In this document: positions 1 to 8,796 of the stretch, piece after piece
Numbering within the stretch: position 1 is the stretch's first letter
How the letters are laid out: every line of letters starts with the position of its first letter
Origin: an uncultured Bacilli bacterium
GTDB taxonomy: Bacteria; Bacillota_I; Bacilli_A; RF39; UBA660
Direction: 5' to 3'
Assembly: GCA_934155645.1 (NCBI GenBank)
Contig: CAKPHC010000002.1
Location: 1 to 64,000 of the forward strand
Length of the DNA: 64,000 bases
Position numbers and translations under genes: made by a program
The notes under the pieces: generated by a model
The model's database searches: none
What the model was told of the DNA's origin: nothing
The model's input: only the letters and a program-made list of their open reading frames with translations

Positions 1-7
1 TATAACC

Positions 8-39
8 ATTATACCCCCCCCCCCCTAGAGTTTTTGCAA
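8..39 (-). promoter_or_regulatory. Promoter with poly-G spacer (candidate phase-variable), drives a gene beyond the left edge
   Basis: On the minus strand a -35 box TTGCAA (34-39) and a perfect -10 TATAAT (8-13) are separated by 20 bp, of which 12 are an uninterrupted run of G (C at 14-25 on the plus strand). The optimal sigma-70-type spacer is about 17 bp, so loss or gain of G residues by slippage would change promoter strength. The same arrangement precedes surface protein A at 24392-24422. The gene it drives lies outside the window; by analogy it should be another surface protein (inference). Confidence 0.75.
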
Positions 40-60
40 GAAAAATTTTTTAATAAAAAA

Positions 61-264
61 AGATACATTGTAATTGTAATGGTAAATTTCTTAGTTGTTA
101 ATTTCCAATATTTTTTCATCTTTTTTAACATTTTAATTGCGTCACCAGTGGTGTCGTAATTCCATCACCTTTGTATGGCTGCATCATCTTTTTGGTATGA
201 AATTAAAAACAAAATACTTCTAATTAAATTATTCTATATTAAGGTATTGATTTTCTAATTTTTT
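61..264 (-). other. Non-coding stretch with a decayed gene start and a duplicated leader
   Basis: No intact gene is seen between the edge promoter and the CYTH gene. On the minus strand 212-264 is a diverged copy of the leader of the RhuM-Fic gene (50285-50336). Downstream of it, about 60-190, one frame reads as a short Lys-rich peptide interrupted by a TGA, and other frames are also interrupted. I read this as the remains of a gene that once used this leader; its identity cannot be recovered by eye. Confidence 0.4.
212..264 (-). repeat. Diverged copy of the RhuM-Fic leader/promoter
   Basis: Aligned with 50285-50336 this stretch is nearly identical; the differences I count in the core are all transitions. 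Both copies contain TTAG(A/G)A and TAGAAT boxes 16 bp apart on the minus strand, a possible weak promoter. Here no open gene follows; at 50253 the RhuM-Fic gene follows. Confidence 0.6.
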
Positions 265-269
265 GCAAT

Positions 270-291
270 AAAAAAGCAACTCTAAGGTTGC
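270..291 (-). terminator. Rho-independent terminator of the CYTH gene
   Basis: Minus strand GCAAC-6 nt-GTTGC stem (276-280 / 287-291) followed by a run of T (270-275), 34 nt after the CYTH stop codon. Confidence 0.75.
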
Positions 292-324
292 AAAATTATT
301 TTTTACATGTACACTTTACATCAA

Positions 325-963
325 CTAATTACTATTTTTAATAAACGGCATCTTTTTATCAAAAGTTACTTCGTTATATACTTCTATCCCTTGTTCTTTA
401 CATAACTCTAAATATTTATCATCCCATGACAATCTATAAGAGTCATTAAAATCTAGGCCTAATTTGTTTACCCAGTAAGTAACAACTTCTTCTGGATTCT
501 TAATCTTGCTTTTATTTTCTATTTCTAATGCTATACCAAATGGATATTCATCTACTGAAATTTCAATATCTTGATTTTCAAATACAGTTCTATATCTTTC
601 ATAACTTTCTACTACATTAAAATGCATAACATTATTTACAATAAATATAAAGTTATCAATATCATCTTTACTAATATTAACTTCTTTTTCTTCTTCTTTA
701 TTTACATTATTTGCTGTAGTATCATTAAGTCTTCTTTTCCAGCTTAATTTACATTTTGTTTCTTCTTCGTTAGAAGAAATTCTTACTCTAAATCTACCAT
801 CAATTTCTTTAGAATAAAAATCATATTTTAAATCACAATGATTAAATTGGATTGTTTTTTCATATGTTCTTAAGCTCTTTTTCAATTCCTTTATATTTGT
901 TAAATCATTTATTAGTTTATCTAACTTTTCAGTTGGATAATAAAACCTTACTTCATATTCCAT
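325..963 (-). CDS. CYTH domain protein
   Basis: A 212-residue protein with the CYTH (CyaB-thiamine triphosphatase) pattern: an N-terminal acidic-basic beta strand (MEYEVRF, an ExExK-like motif), RFRVRI near residue 58 and a later acidic pair of strands (DIEISVDEYPFGIALEIE, with the second metal-binding glutamates). The family binds triphosphates and divalent metal in a beta-barrel tunnel; members are adenylate cyclases, thiamine triphosphatases or inorganic triphosphatases. Which activity applies here cannot be told. The start is supported by AAGGAG 6 nt upstream. It follows the trxA terminator, so it may be a separate unit or a read-through partner. Confidence 0.8.
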   Translation of the reverse strand: MEYEVRFYYPTEKLDKLINDLTNIKELKKSLRTYEKTIQFNHCDLKYDFYSKEIDGRFRVRISSNEEETKCKLSWKRRLNDTTANNVNKEEEKEVNISKDDIDNFIFIVNNVMHFNVVESYERYRTVFENQDIEISVDEYPFGIALEIENKSKIKNPEEVVTYWVNKLGLDFNDSYRLSWDDKYLELCKEQGIEVYNEVTFDKKMPFIKNSN

Positions 964-977
964 ACTTTCTCCTTAGT

Positions 978-1000
978 AAAAAAGCAACCTCAAGGTCGCT
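978..1000 (-). terminator. Terminator of the cvpA-trxA unit
   Basis: Minus strand AGCGACC-4 nt-GGTTGCT stem (983-989 / 994-1000) with one wobble pair, followed by TTTTTT. It begins at the trxA stop codon. Confidence 0.7.
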
Positions 1001-1299
1001 TAGTTAAACCATCTCATCAATACTTCTTTAGGCATGAATCCTACTTGTTTCTTTTTTATTTCTCCATTTTCAAATAAAATAACTGTAGGAATAGACATAA
1101 CTCCATAAGTTCTTGCTACATCTTCACGTTCATCTACATTTATTTTAATGATTTTTACATTAGGTAACTCATTAGCTATTTCTTCAATAACAGGAGCTAA
1201 CATACGACAAGGCCCACACCAATCAGCATAAAAGTCTACTAAAACTAGTCCTTCTTTTATTTCGTCATTAAAAACTTCATCTTTTAAATACTTAATCAT
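1000..1299 (-). CDS. trxA: Thioredoxin
   Basis: A 99-residue thioredoxin-fold protein, slightly shorter than the usual 105-110. The redox motif W-C-G-P-C is at residues 27-31, preceded by VDFYAD, and the cis-proline segment SIPTVILF is present, as is the buried Asp. It reduces cytosolic protein disulfides with NADPH via thioredoxin reductase, which is not in the window. A strong AGGAG lies 6-7 nt before the ATG. It is 9 nt downstream of the cvpA-like gene and probably cotranscribed with it; a terminator hairpin starts at its stop codon. Confidence 0.95.
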   Translation of the reverse strand: MIKYLKDEVFNDEIKEGLVLVDFYADWCGPCRMLAPVIEEIANELPNVKIIKINVDEREDVARTYGVMSIPTVILFENGEIKKKQVGFMPKEVLMRWFN

Positions 1300-1308
1300 A
1301 TTAATCTC

Positions 1309-2019
1309 CTATCTATAATTATTTAATACCGAATCAATTCCTGGTATTCTAATCTTACCATAATCAATTAACTTCTCTACATAACTTACTGTAATCATCT
1401 TATGTTTTAACATTATATTGATAGATTCTCTATTAAATTCATCACTATTCATATTATCTTTGTTATTCTCTATTAATTTATATACATCGGTTACTGTATC
1501 TCCAACACTAGATACAACGTCAGTTAAAACAGGAGTAGAATTAAGAATACGGTCTTTATATTTAGAATCGTTCATAATACCTACATCAAACATAGGTTGA
1601 TTAAAGATAAATACTACTATAAATGCGATTATATATCCTTCTATTGCTCCTACAACTGCTCCTAGTATCTTAGATGGAATACCTAAAATAATAGTAAATT
1701 TTAATATTTTTTCAATAAAACCTGTTACTGTTAAAATAACTTTAAATATTACCATTATTACAGCAAAAACAATAATAAATGCGATTAATTGATAAAGAAT
1801 AATATTTAATACAGTAGCACCTTCTACAATACCTCCAAAACTAAAGAAAGGTAAATATAGACTAAACCATTCTGCTAAAGGATTTTTTAAGTAGAAGGAA
1901 ATAATGAATACTAATAAGAACCCAACGGTCATTACTAGTTCACTTAAGACTCCTCTTTTAAATCCTACAACAGCTCCACATAGTATTAATAAAATAATTA
2001 ATACATCAACGATATTCAT
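1309..2019 (-). CDS. CvpA family membrane protein
   Basis: A 236-residue protein with four hydrophobic segments in the first 140 residues and a hydrophilic C-terminal tail. The opening pattern (MNIVDVLIILLILCGAVVGFKRG) matches CvpA/YshB, named for colicin V production in E. coli; in Gram-positives its role is unclear, with links to envelope stress. The N-terminal motif D..I......G...G..RG is conserved in the family. An AGGAGG sits just before the ATG. It leads the short unit with trxA. Confidence 0.8.
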   Translation of the reverse strand: MNIVDVLIILLILCGAVVGFKRGVLSELVMTVGFLLVFIISFYLKNPLAEWFSLYLPFFSFGGIVEGATVLNIILYQLIAFIIVFAVIMVIFKVILTVTGFIEKILKFTIILGIPSKILGAVVGAIEGYIIAFIVVFIFNQPMFDVGIMNDSKYKDRILNSTPVLTDVVSSVGDTVTDVYKLIENNKDNMNSDEFNRESINIMLKHKMITVSYVEKLIDYGKIRIPGIDSVLNNYR

Positions 2020-2060
2020 AAGTCCTCCTTATTATAGTATAATCAAATACTTATATTATA

Positions 2061-3302
2061 TTAATAATTCTTAATAGTATCAAAACTATTAGTACAAGAC
2101 ACAGCGGTAGTTTGTCCGTCTTTTGAATTAACCCTTACATTAACATTAGGTCCAATCCAAGATAATACATGTTCTAGATATCTTTGGTCTCCAACTTTAA
2201 TCATATCACGATATTCTAACCATCCTGTATCTGTTTTATTACTTAACACTTCTTGTTTAGATATACCTTTTTCATTAGCATAAGCATTTAATATTTTACT
2301 CATGTTGCCATAACCCATATTATAGCACTGAATACCTGCTAGAACATTATAATCCATATATTGCATAGCATTTTGTAGTATCATACAACCTATTTTTATA
2401 TTAGATTCTACATTACTTAACATTTCTTCTTTTACTATAAATCTATCTTGTTTACCAGTAGTATAGTTATAAGCACTTACTTCTTGGTCAACCCATACTG
2501 AATTTTGAATTTGCATAAGCCCAGTTGCTCCACCAGGATCTTTTTTAGTAGAGTGAACTCCACGTTCTTGAGTAGCAACTGCAATAGCAATAACTGGGTC
2601 TATTCCATAATCATTTGCATATTTAGTAATTGTATCACCATATAATTCTTTTGTTTTCATCGCTTTTTCAGTATTAGAATTATCTGTATACTCTAATCTT
2701 ATTGTATCTTCTTCTATAGAACTACCATCATCATAAGCAATTGCTATAGTATTTTCAATATTTTCTGGTTCTTCCGTAATAACTCTTACTACTTCCGGTG
2801 GTTTACCCTCATTAGTTGATGGTGCTTTACCTGCTGTTGCTTCTGACGTTATTGAAAGATGCGTTATTGTTAATAAAGCAGCAGTAACAAGTAAAGTAGC
2901 TGCTATCTGTTTTCCATGATGTTTGTTGTTTCTCTTTACTTTAGGTGTCTCTTTTATTCCTTTTTCTTGACGTGATTTTTTAATCTCTCTTATTCTTTGA
3001 TTTTCTCTAAACTTTATTACTCTATCCATAAAAGGTTTTAAAGCATTATCATATCTTTCTAATGCATCTGATACTTTTACTCTAACATTATAATTTTCAT
3101 AAAAAGCATCAAATGATTTTAGGTCTCTATCTACAACATTAAGTTTTAAATCCCTCATTGGAACAAGTTGTGACATTTTATTTAAATAATGATAAGCATC
3201 ACTATCTTTGTATATTAATTCCGCTCTATTAGGGTCTCTAGAATCATATTGTCTTAAAGTAAGAATCCCTCTTTGGTCAGTATATACATCTATTCTTTTC
3301 AT
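2061..3302 (-). CDS. Membrane-anchored lytic transglycosylase (SLT domain) with a cytoplasmic N-terminal region
   Basis: The first about 130 residues are hydrophilic and charged, then one membrane segment (about 132-152), a Ser/Glu/Thr-rich linker and a C-terminal SLT domain (about 225-370). Catalytic Glu lies in ATQERG near residue 246, followed by GGATGLMQI and later YNMGYGN, all typical of soluble lytic transglycosylases, which cleave the MurNAc-GlcNAc bond of peptidoglycan to give anhydro-muropeptides. I place the start at ATG 3302, right after the DUF1292 stop and behind AGAGG, not at the upstream TTG that overlaps the neighbour. The long cytosolic region resembles no family I recognise. 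Confidence 0.85.
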   Translation of the reverse strand: MKRIDVYTDQRGILTLRQYDSRDPNRAELIYKDSDAYHYLNKMSQLVPMRDLKLNVVDRDLKSFDAFYENYNVRVKVSDALERYDNALKPFMDRVIKFRENQRIREIKKSRQEKGIKETPKVKRNNKHHGKQIAATLLVTAALLTITHLSITSEATAGKAPSTNEGKPPEVVRVITEEPENIENTIAIAYDDGSSIEEDTIRLEYTDNSNTEKAMKTKELYGDTITKYANDYGIDPVIAIAVATQERGVHSTKKDPGGATGLMQIQNSVWVDQEVSAYNYTTGKQDRFIVKEEMLSNVESNIKIGCMILQNAMQYMDYNVLAGIQCYNMGYGNMSKILNAYANEKGISKQEVLSNKTDTGWLEYRDMIKVGDQRYLEHVLSWIGPNVNVRVNSKDGQTTAVSCTNSFDTIKNY

Positions 3303-3303
3303 A

Positions 3304-3555
3304 CTAGTCACCAACCTCTTTGAAACGTGCTTCAATCATATTATCAACTAGGTTCCACTCAAAATCATTTTTTATTTCATCTAAGTAATACTTACCATCT
3401 TTTATTACATATCTTGCTGCTAGTATTTCTAATTCATCATCACTATCTTTAGTTCCATCAGTATAAACAATATAATCTATATTGTTACTGTCATCACTAA
3501 AAGTAAATAAAACTTCACACTCTATTTTTTTACCGTTATCAATTATGTCAAACAT
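3304..3555 (-). CDS. DUF1292 family protein (YrzB-like)
   Basis: An 83-residue acidic protein with the DUF1292 pattern: early hydrophobic strand, D..IDYIVYTDG, then A.RY...DG.YYL..I..D.EW..V..M. In Bacilli such genes usually sit beside the yrrK/yqgF genes; function is unknown. Start supported by AGGTAGG before the ATG. It is followed after one base by the transglycosylase gene, so the two are likely cotranscribed from the promoter at 3579-3607. Confidence 0.8.
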   Translation of the reverse strand: MFDIIDNGKKIECEVLFTFSDDSNNIDYIVYTDGTKDSDDELEILAARYVIKDGKYYLDEIKNDFEWNLVDNMIEARFKEVGD

Positions 3556-3578
3556 CTTAAGACACCTACCTTAATGAA

Positions 3579-3607
3579 ATTATAACAATAATTGATATAT
3601 TAATCAA
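3579..3607 (-). promoter_or_regulatory. Promoter of the DUF1292-transglycosylase unit
   Basis: Minus strand -35 TTGATT (3602-3607), 17 bp spacer, -10 TATAAT (3579-3584), 24 nt before the ATG. Confidence 0.65.
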
Positions 3608-3612
3608 TAATA

Positions 3613-6165
3613 TTATTCTTTGTCTTTTAAAGATGTTTTTAGTTCATATAAAAGATTTAATGCTTCAATTGGTGTCATTTTTAAAGGGTCTATTTCTTTG
3701 ATTCTTTCTTCTACATAACTTGTCTTTTCTTCTTCTTTTTCATCAGCATTTAAGAATAATGATGTTTGTACGAAAGGTTGTTTTCTATTATTTTTATTTT
3801 CATATATATCTAATATTTCATTAGCGCGTTCAATTAAAGATTTAGGAAGTTTTGCTAAGGATGCTACATGGATACCATAACTTTTATCTACTGCGCCTTG
3901 TTTTACTTTATGTAAGAAAGTAATTTTACCATCTTCTTCGATAGCACTTACATGAACGTTTCTTAAATTAGTTAAATCTTGTGATAAGGTAGTTAATTCA
4001 TGATAGTGAGTTGAAAATAATGTTTTAGCTTTAATTTTATCATGAATATATTCTAATATTGCTTGAGCAAGACTCATACCGTCATATGTTGCAGTACCTC
4101 TACCCAATTCATCAAATAATATCAAACTATTAGGAGTAGCTTCTTGAATAGCGTTATTAGCTTCTTTCATTTCAACCATAAATGTAGATTCACCACTAAC
4201 TAAGTCATCACTAGCACCTATTCTTGTAAAGATTTTATCAAATATAGGAATAGTACAACTCTTAGCAGGTACAAAAGAACCTATCTGAGCCATAATAACA
4301 GTAATAGCAAGTTGTCGCATATAAGTTGATTTACCAGCCATATTAGGCCCAGTAATAAGTAATATATCGACTCCTTTACCCATCATAATATCATTAGGAA
4401 CATATTCTTTTTTACTTACTTTTTCTACTACTGGATGACGTCCATCCTTAATAGAAATTATTCTCTCATCAGTAATAACAGGTCTAACATAACCATTTTC
4501 TTCACTAACTGTTGCTAAAGAAGCCATCATATCAACTTCTGCAATTACTCTTGAAACATCTTGTATTTTACCAATATATTCTCTAACATAATCACGGATT
4601 TCCATAAATAATTTATACTCTAAATTAATTATCTTTTCTTCAGCCCCTAAAATAATATTTTCTTTTTCCTTTAAAAGAGGCGTAATGAATCTTTCACAGT
4701 TAGCAAGAGTTTGTTTTCTATCATAACCATATTCATCTTTAATTAAAGGAATATTTCCTTTAGATACTTCTATATAATATCCAAATACTTTATTGAATCC
4801 TACTTTTAAGTTCTTAATACCAGTACGTTCTCTCTCATCCTGTTCTATTTTTAAGATAAAGTCTTTAGAACCACTACTAATGCTTTTTAACTCATCTAAT
4901 TCACTAGAATATCCTTCTTTAATTAATCCTCCTTCTCTAACAGTAACCGGAGCATCATCATTAATTGATTTTTCTAATAAATCATATACATCATCTAATG
5001 TATCAATTGTTTTAGGATACTTAATTTCTTCTAATATTCTTTTAATATCAGGTAATACTTTTAAAGAGTTTTTTAATTGTAACAAGTCTCTAGCATTTAA
5101 GTTACCATAACTAATACGCCCTGCTAATCTTTCTAAGTCATATACTTCATTTAAATTACGAACTAATTCTTCTTTTAAGATAAATTCAGTAAGTAATTTC
5201 TCAATAATATCATATCTTTCAGTAATTTCTTTAACATCAGTTAATGGGTTTTCAATATTAGATTTTAATGCTCTACTACCCATTGCTGTTTTAGTTTTAT
5301 CAAGTAACCATAATAAAGAATAAGTTCTCTCACCAAGTCTTATTGTTTCTGTAAGTTCTAGGTTTCTTTTAGTATGAATATCAAAAGTTAAGTACTTATT
5401 AACATCTACTACTTCTACTTCTTGTAAATGTGATAAGTTACCTTTCTTAGTATCTACTAAATATTGTAACAAGTGTTTAATAGCAGTTACTAATCTAATA
5501 TCTTCAATATTTTTATATAAATAACTGTATTCATTATCTTCACATAATCCATCAGTAATTGTTACAAGCAAGTGATAGTTATCTCTTAAAATACTTATTA
5601 TTTCACGATTGATTTTATCATTTACTATAACTTCTACTATATTTCTATTAATAATTTCTTTAATTAATTTATTTTGATCATGCTCTAATATTAAAGCATA
5701 GAAATATCCGGTTGTAATATCAGCATATGTAATAGCATAGCAATATTCAAAATCATAAATACTACCGACATAACTACTATCTTTTTCATTTAAAGTATTA
5801 TCAAGCATAGTACCTTTAGTAATTACTTGAATAACATCTCTATCAACCATACCTTTACTATCTTTAGGATCTGTTAATTGTTCGCATATAGCAACTTTAT
5901 ATCCTTTATCAATTAGTTTAGTTAGATATCCAACATAAGCATGATATGGAATACCACACATAGGAACTCTCTCTTCAAGTCCAGCATTTCTTCCAGTTAG
6001 TGCTAGTTCTAATTCTCTACTACAAATAACTGCATCTTCAAAGAACATTTCATAAAAGTCCCCAAGACGAAAAAAGATAATGGCATCATTATACTTGTCT
6101 TTAATATCTAAATATTGTTGCATCATAGGACTTAGTTTAGTCCTATCTACTTCACTTCGTTTCAT
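3613..6165 (-). CDS. mutS: DNA mismatch repair protein MutS
   Basis: An 850-residue MutS1. The mismatch-wedge motif F-Y-E-M lies near residue 39, followed by connector, lever and clamp domains, then the ABC-type ATPase: Walker A GPNMAGKST near residue 605, Walker B LILFDELGRGTATYDG and the H-loop STHYHEL. It recognises base mismatches and small loops and recruits MutL, which is not in the window. GGTGAAG precedes the ATG and a promoter lies at 6186-6214. Loss of MutS normally raises slippage in homopolymers, so its state matters for the poly-G promoters in this window; here it looks intact. Confidence 0.97.
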   Translation of the reverse strand: MKRSEVDRTKLSPMMQQYLDIKDKYNDAIIFFRLGDFYEMFFEDAVICSRELELALTGRNAGLEERVPMCGIPYHAYVGYLTKLIDKGYKVAICEQLTDPKDSKGMVDRDVIQVITKGTMLDNTLNEKDSSYVGSIYDFEYCYAITYADITTGYFYALILEHDQNKLIKEIINRNIVEVIVNDKINREIISILRDNYHLLVTITDGLCEDNEYSYLYKNIEDIRLVTAIKHLLQYLVDTKKGNLSHLQEVEVVDVNKYLTFDIHTKRNLELTETIRLGERTYSLLWLLDKTKTAMGSRALKSNIENPLTDVKEITERYDIIEKLLTEFILKEELVRNLNEVYDLERLAGRISYGNLNARDLLQLKNSLKVLPDIKRILEEIKYPKTIDTLDDVYDLLEKSINDDAPVTVREGGLIKEGYSSELDELKSISSGSKDFILKIEQDERERTGIKNLKVGFNKVFGYYIEVSKGNIPLIKDEYGYDRKQTLANCERFITPLLKEKENIILGAEEKIINLEYKLFMEIRDYVREYIGKIQDVSRVIAEVDMMASLATVSEENGYVRPVITDERIISIKDGRHPVVEKVSKKEYVPNDIMMGKGVDILLITGPNMAGKSTYMRQLAITVIMAQIGSFVPAKSCTIPIFDKIFTRIGASDDLVSGESTFMVEMKEANNAIQEATPNSLILFDELGRGTATYDGMSLAQAILEYIHDKIKAKTLFSTHYHELTTLSQDLTNLRNVHVSAIEEDGKITFLHKVKQGAVDKSYGIHVASLAKLPKSLIERANEILDIYENKNNRKQPFVQTSLFLNADEKEEEKTSYVEERIKEIDPLKMTPIEALNLLYELKTSLKDKE

Positions 6166-6185
6166 TATACTTCACCACACGTTAT

Positions 6186-6214
6186 ATTATAGCAGACCGG
6201 GGTATTTTTTTAAA
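6186..6214 (-). promoter_or_regulatory. Promoter of mutS
   Basis: Minus strand -10 TATAAT (6186-6191), 17 bp spacer and a weak -35 TTTAAA (6209-6214), 21 nt before the mutS ATG and just after the terminator of the preceding gene. Confidence 0.55.
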
Positions 6215-6215
6215 G

Positions 6216-6240
6216 AAAAAAAGAATTATTTCAATTCTTT
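6216..6240 (-). terminator. Terminator of the SepM-like protease gene
   Basis: Minus strand AAGAATT-5 nt-AATTCTT stem followed by a T run; it overlaps the last codons of the gene. Confidence 0.7.
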
Positions 6241-7242
6241 TAACTTCTCTATAGCATCATCAAATGTATCGACACCAATAATCTTTATTTTGTATCCTTT
6301 TTCTTTTTGTAATTTAACGCATTCGTCATAATTACTTCCGTTAGGAACTAAGAATACATCAGCTTTCTTTTTAACGGCTCCCAATAGTTTATACTTAACT
6401 CCCCCTATTTCACCAACAGTACCATCAATACTGATAGTACCAGTACCAACTATTTTTTTACCCTTAGTAATATCTTCTTCTGTTAGTTTATTATAAATAG
6501 CAAGTGCTGTAGTAAGTCCTCCAGATGGACCTGTTTCACTACTTTTGAATTTTAATTTAATACTAGGAGATACCTCATAATCTAAAATATCAAAAAAAGC
6601 TAACCCTGCATATTTAACATTTTCTTCTTCAAAAATCGTTGTTTCAGTAGTAATTTCTTTACCATTTCTTTTTAATCTAATAGTTAATTTGTCTCCAACA
6701 TTTTTAGTTGCAATATATTCACGAAATTTATTTAAATCAACTATTTTACTATCATCTACCCCTAAAAGTTCATCTCCTACTTTAATCTCTTTATTTGCTC
6801 TATTATCGACATAATATACATAGTAGTGATGATTATTTATCGTAAAAGTCTTTTCTGCTTTAGTGTATGCTACATATATAGCTGATTGATTTGCATCATA
6901 CAAATACAATTTATCACGATTAGTAATGTCATCCATTGTTTCATCTTCATTTATTTGATAACTATCAACTTTAGTACGTTCCCAAGTAGGAATTACATAA
7001 CTAAGTAAATAAGTAGGAATAGTACCTCTTAACTCGGAAACATAAGCAAGATTAAAAGATCCTTTTTCTTCATAACTGTTTTCTATTTCTACTCTACTTC
7101 CCACATCGATAGTACCCCCAGAAACACTAATATAATAAGGTACAGGGAAAGTCATAAATAAATAAAATAATACTAAAAATATTATCTCTTTATAGTTTTC
7201 TTTTATAAATTTCTTAAATTTATCATATATTTTATTAATCAC
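6226..7242 (-). CDS. PDZ and Lon-type (S16) membrane protease, SepM/YlbL family
   Basis: A 338-residue protein with one N-terminal membrane segment (about 19-37, ending FPVPYYI), a long extracellular region, a PDZ domain (about 140-205) and an S16 serine protease domain. The Ser-Lys dyad is visible: Ser240 in GPSGGL and Lys283 in GGVKYK, 43 residues apart as in Lon. SepM trims peptide pheromones in streptococci; YlbL in Bacillus degrades a checkpoint protein. The start is GTG 7242 behind GAGGAT. It is divergent from the YlbJ-like gene; ylbJ and ylbL are also neighbours in Bacillus. Confidence 0.9.
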   Translation of the reverse strand: MINKIYDKFKKFIKENYKEIIFLVLFYLFMTFPVPYYISVSGGTIDVGSRVEIENSYEEKGSFNLAYVSELRGTIPTYLLSYVIPTWERTKVDSYQINEDETMDDITNRDKLYLYDANQSAIYVAYTKAEKTFTINNHHYYVYYVDNRANKEIKVGDELLGVDDSKIVDLNKFREYIATKNVGDKLTIRLKRNGKEITTETTIFEEENVKYAGLAFFDILDYEVSPSIKLKFKSSETGPSGGLTTALAIYNKLTEEDITKGKKIVGTGTISIDGTVGEIGGVKYKLLGAVKKKADVFLVPNGSNYDECVKLQKEKGYKIKIIGVDTFDDAIEKLKELK

Positions 7243-7286
7243 TTATATCACATCCTCATTTAATTATAACAGAAAGATTGATAATT

Positions 7287-8252
7287 ATGAAAACAAAAAT
7301 AATGAGTTTTACAATTATTATAACTTTAATAACTATTATGGCATTATTTCTAGTATTTCCTACTTCTATTATGTCTACAGTAACTTTCTCAATTAGTATT
7401 TGGAAAGATAACTTAATACCATCTCTGGCACCTTTCTTTTTAATATCAGAATTACTTATAAATTATGGTTTTGTTGAACTTTTAGGTGAAATCTCAAAAA
7501 ATATTATGAATAGACTTTTTCATCTACCAGGAGAAGCATCTTTTGTTATAATTGGAAGTTTAATATCAGGATTTCCTAGTAGTAGTAAATATATTAATGA
7601 ACTCTTAAGTAACAATCAAATAAATGAAAATGAAGCCTCATACTTATTAAAATTTAATCATTTTTCTAATCCTTTATTTGTTCTTGGTACGGTAGGTACT
7701 TTATTATTAAATAACAAAAGTATTGGCTTATTAATACTTGTATCTCACATTATTTCTAACTTTATTATCGCATTCATCTATAGACCAAAAGAAAATAATT
7801 ATAAAAAAGAAAAAATATCACTTAGAAAAGGACTTAGTAAGATGCATAAAAAATACATATCTAATACTTCTTTTAGTGATATTTTAAGTAAAAGTATTTT
7901 TAAAACTATTAATACTTTATTATTACTTCTTGGTATTATAACGACTTTTCTAATTATAAGCGCACTTATAAAAAATATTTTTAATACTAATGATTTAGTT
8001 AATTCTATTATTAGTGGCATATTAGAAATGACAGGAGGTATTAAAAGTATATCTTTCTTAAATATTTCTACAAAATTAAAAGCCACTCTTATTGGATTTT
8101 TCATATCCTTTGGTGGCTTAAGTATACATATGCAAGTAATGAGTATTTTATCAGATACTAATATTAAATATTTACCATATCTAATATCAAGAATAATTCA
8201 TGCCATACTTACTAGTAGTTTAATATATTTAACTTTTGACTTATTTATTTAA
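7287..8252 (+). CDS. YlbJ-like sporulation integral membrane protein (nucleoside recognition/GATE family)
   Basis: A polytopic membrane protein of 321 residues with at least seven hydrophobic segments. It shares the YlbJ pattern: W...L.PSL.PFF..SELL, then PGEASF..I.G..SGFPSSSK.I.EL and NHFSNPLF. In Bacillus ylbJ is expressed under sigma E and needed for heat-resistant spores. ATG 7287 is preferred over the upstream TTG, with a weak AGAAAG before it. The 3' end overlaps the convergent prepilin gene by 8 nt. Fits the other spore-linked genes in the window. Confidence 0.75.
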   Translation: MKTKIMSFTIIITLITIMALFLVFPTSIMSTVTFSISIWKDNLIPSLAPFFLISELLINYGFVELLGEISKNIMNRLFHLPGEASFVIIGSLISGFPSSSKYINELLSNNQINENEASYLLKFNHFSNPLFVLGTVGTLLLNNKSIGLLILVSHIISNFIIAFIYRPKENNYKKEKISLRKGLSKMHKKYISNTSFSDILSKSIFKTINTLLLLLGIITTFLIISALIKNIFNTNDLVNSIISGILEMTGGIKSISFLNISTKLKATLIGFFISFGGLSIHMQVMSILSDTNIKYLPYLISRIIHAILTSSLIYLTFDLFI

Positions 8253-8796
8253 CCCCAGTTGTAATTACTTCTATAACAAATTCATCATCTATATCTTGAT
8301 ACTTAATACGTATTTTTAACTTATATATAACTCCATATTCTAACTTATTTTCTGGTGTTGTCATAGTTAAAATATAATCATCTACAACCGTTGCAAATTT
8401 AGGTTCTGGATTCTCATATTTAACACCACCATAAATAATACTAAAAGTACTATAAGTAAAGTGCGTTCCATCTTCTTCTGCTTCTACTTTTTCTTCACTT
8501 ACTTGTAATCTTTTAGCAGTACCATCTTGAAACACAATATCAGCACATTGTTTTATAATAGAACCACTGCTATCTTTACAGTTAGAAATATGATTAACTT
8601 TACGTTCAACTGTATCTTTATAAATATCATCAGTTAAAGTATTTTGGTAAGCTAGAAGTTCTTTCCTAGTCGATTCTTTTTCTTCTCTTGCTCTATAATT
8701 ATTTACAAGTGCAAATAAACTCAATGTTAAAAACATAACTAGTACAAAACTTAAAGTTAATTCTATAACAGTAAAACCTTTATTATCCAATTTCAT
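8245..8796 (-). CDS. Prepilin-like protein (type IV pilin/ComG-type)
   Basis: A 183-residue protein with a class III prepilin signal: short leader MKLDNKG, cleavage after Gly7, then FTVIE with the conserved Glu at position +5 and a 20-residue hydrophobic helix. The rest is a variable, beta-rich pseudopilin domain with a Cys pair. It would be processed by a prepilin peptidase (not in the window) and assembled by the ATPase encoded divergently at 9453. The ATG lies inside the end of the preceding prepilin gene (14 nt overlap), so the two are cotranscribed and may be translationally coupled. Confidence 0.8.
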   Translation of the reverse strand: MKLDNKGFTVIELTLSFVLVMFLTLSLFALVNNYRAREEKESTRKELLAYQNTLTDDIYKDTVERKVNHISNCKDSSGSIIKQCADIVFQDGTAKRLQVSEEKVEAEEDGTHFTYSTFSIIYGGVKYENPEPKFATVVDDYILTMTTPENKLEYGVIYKLKIRIKYQDIDDEFVIEVITTGVK

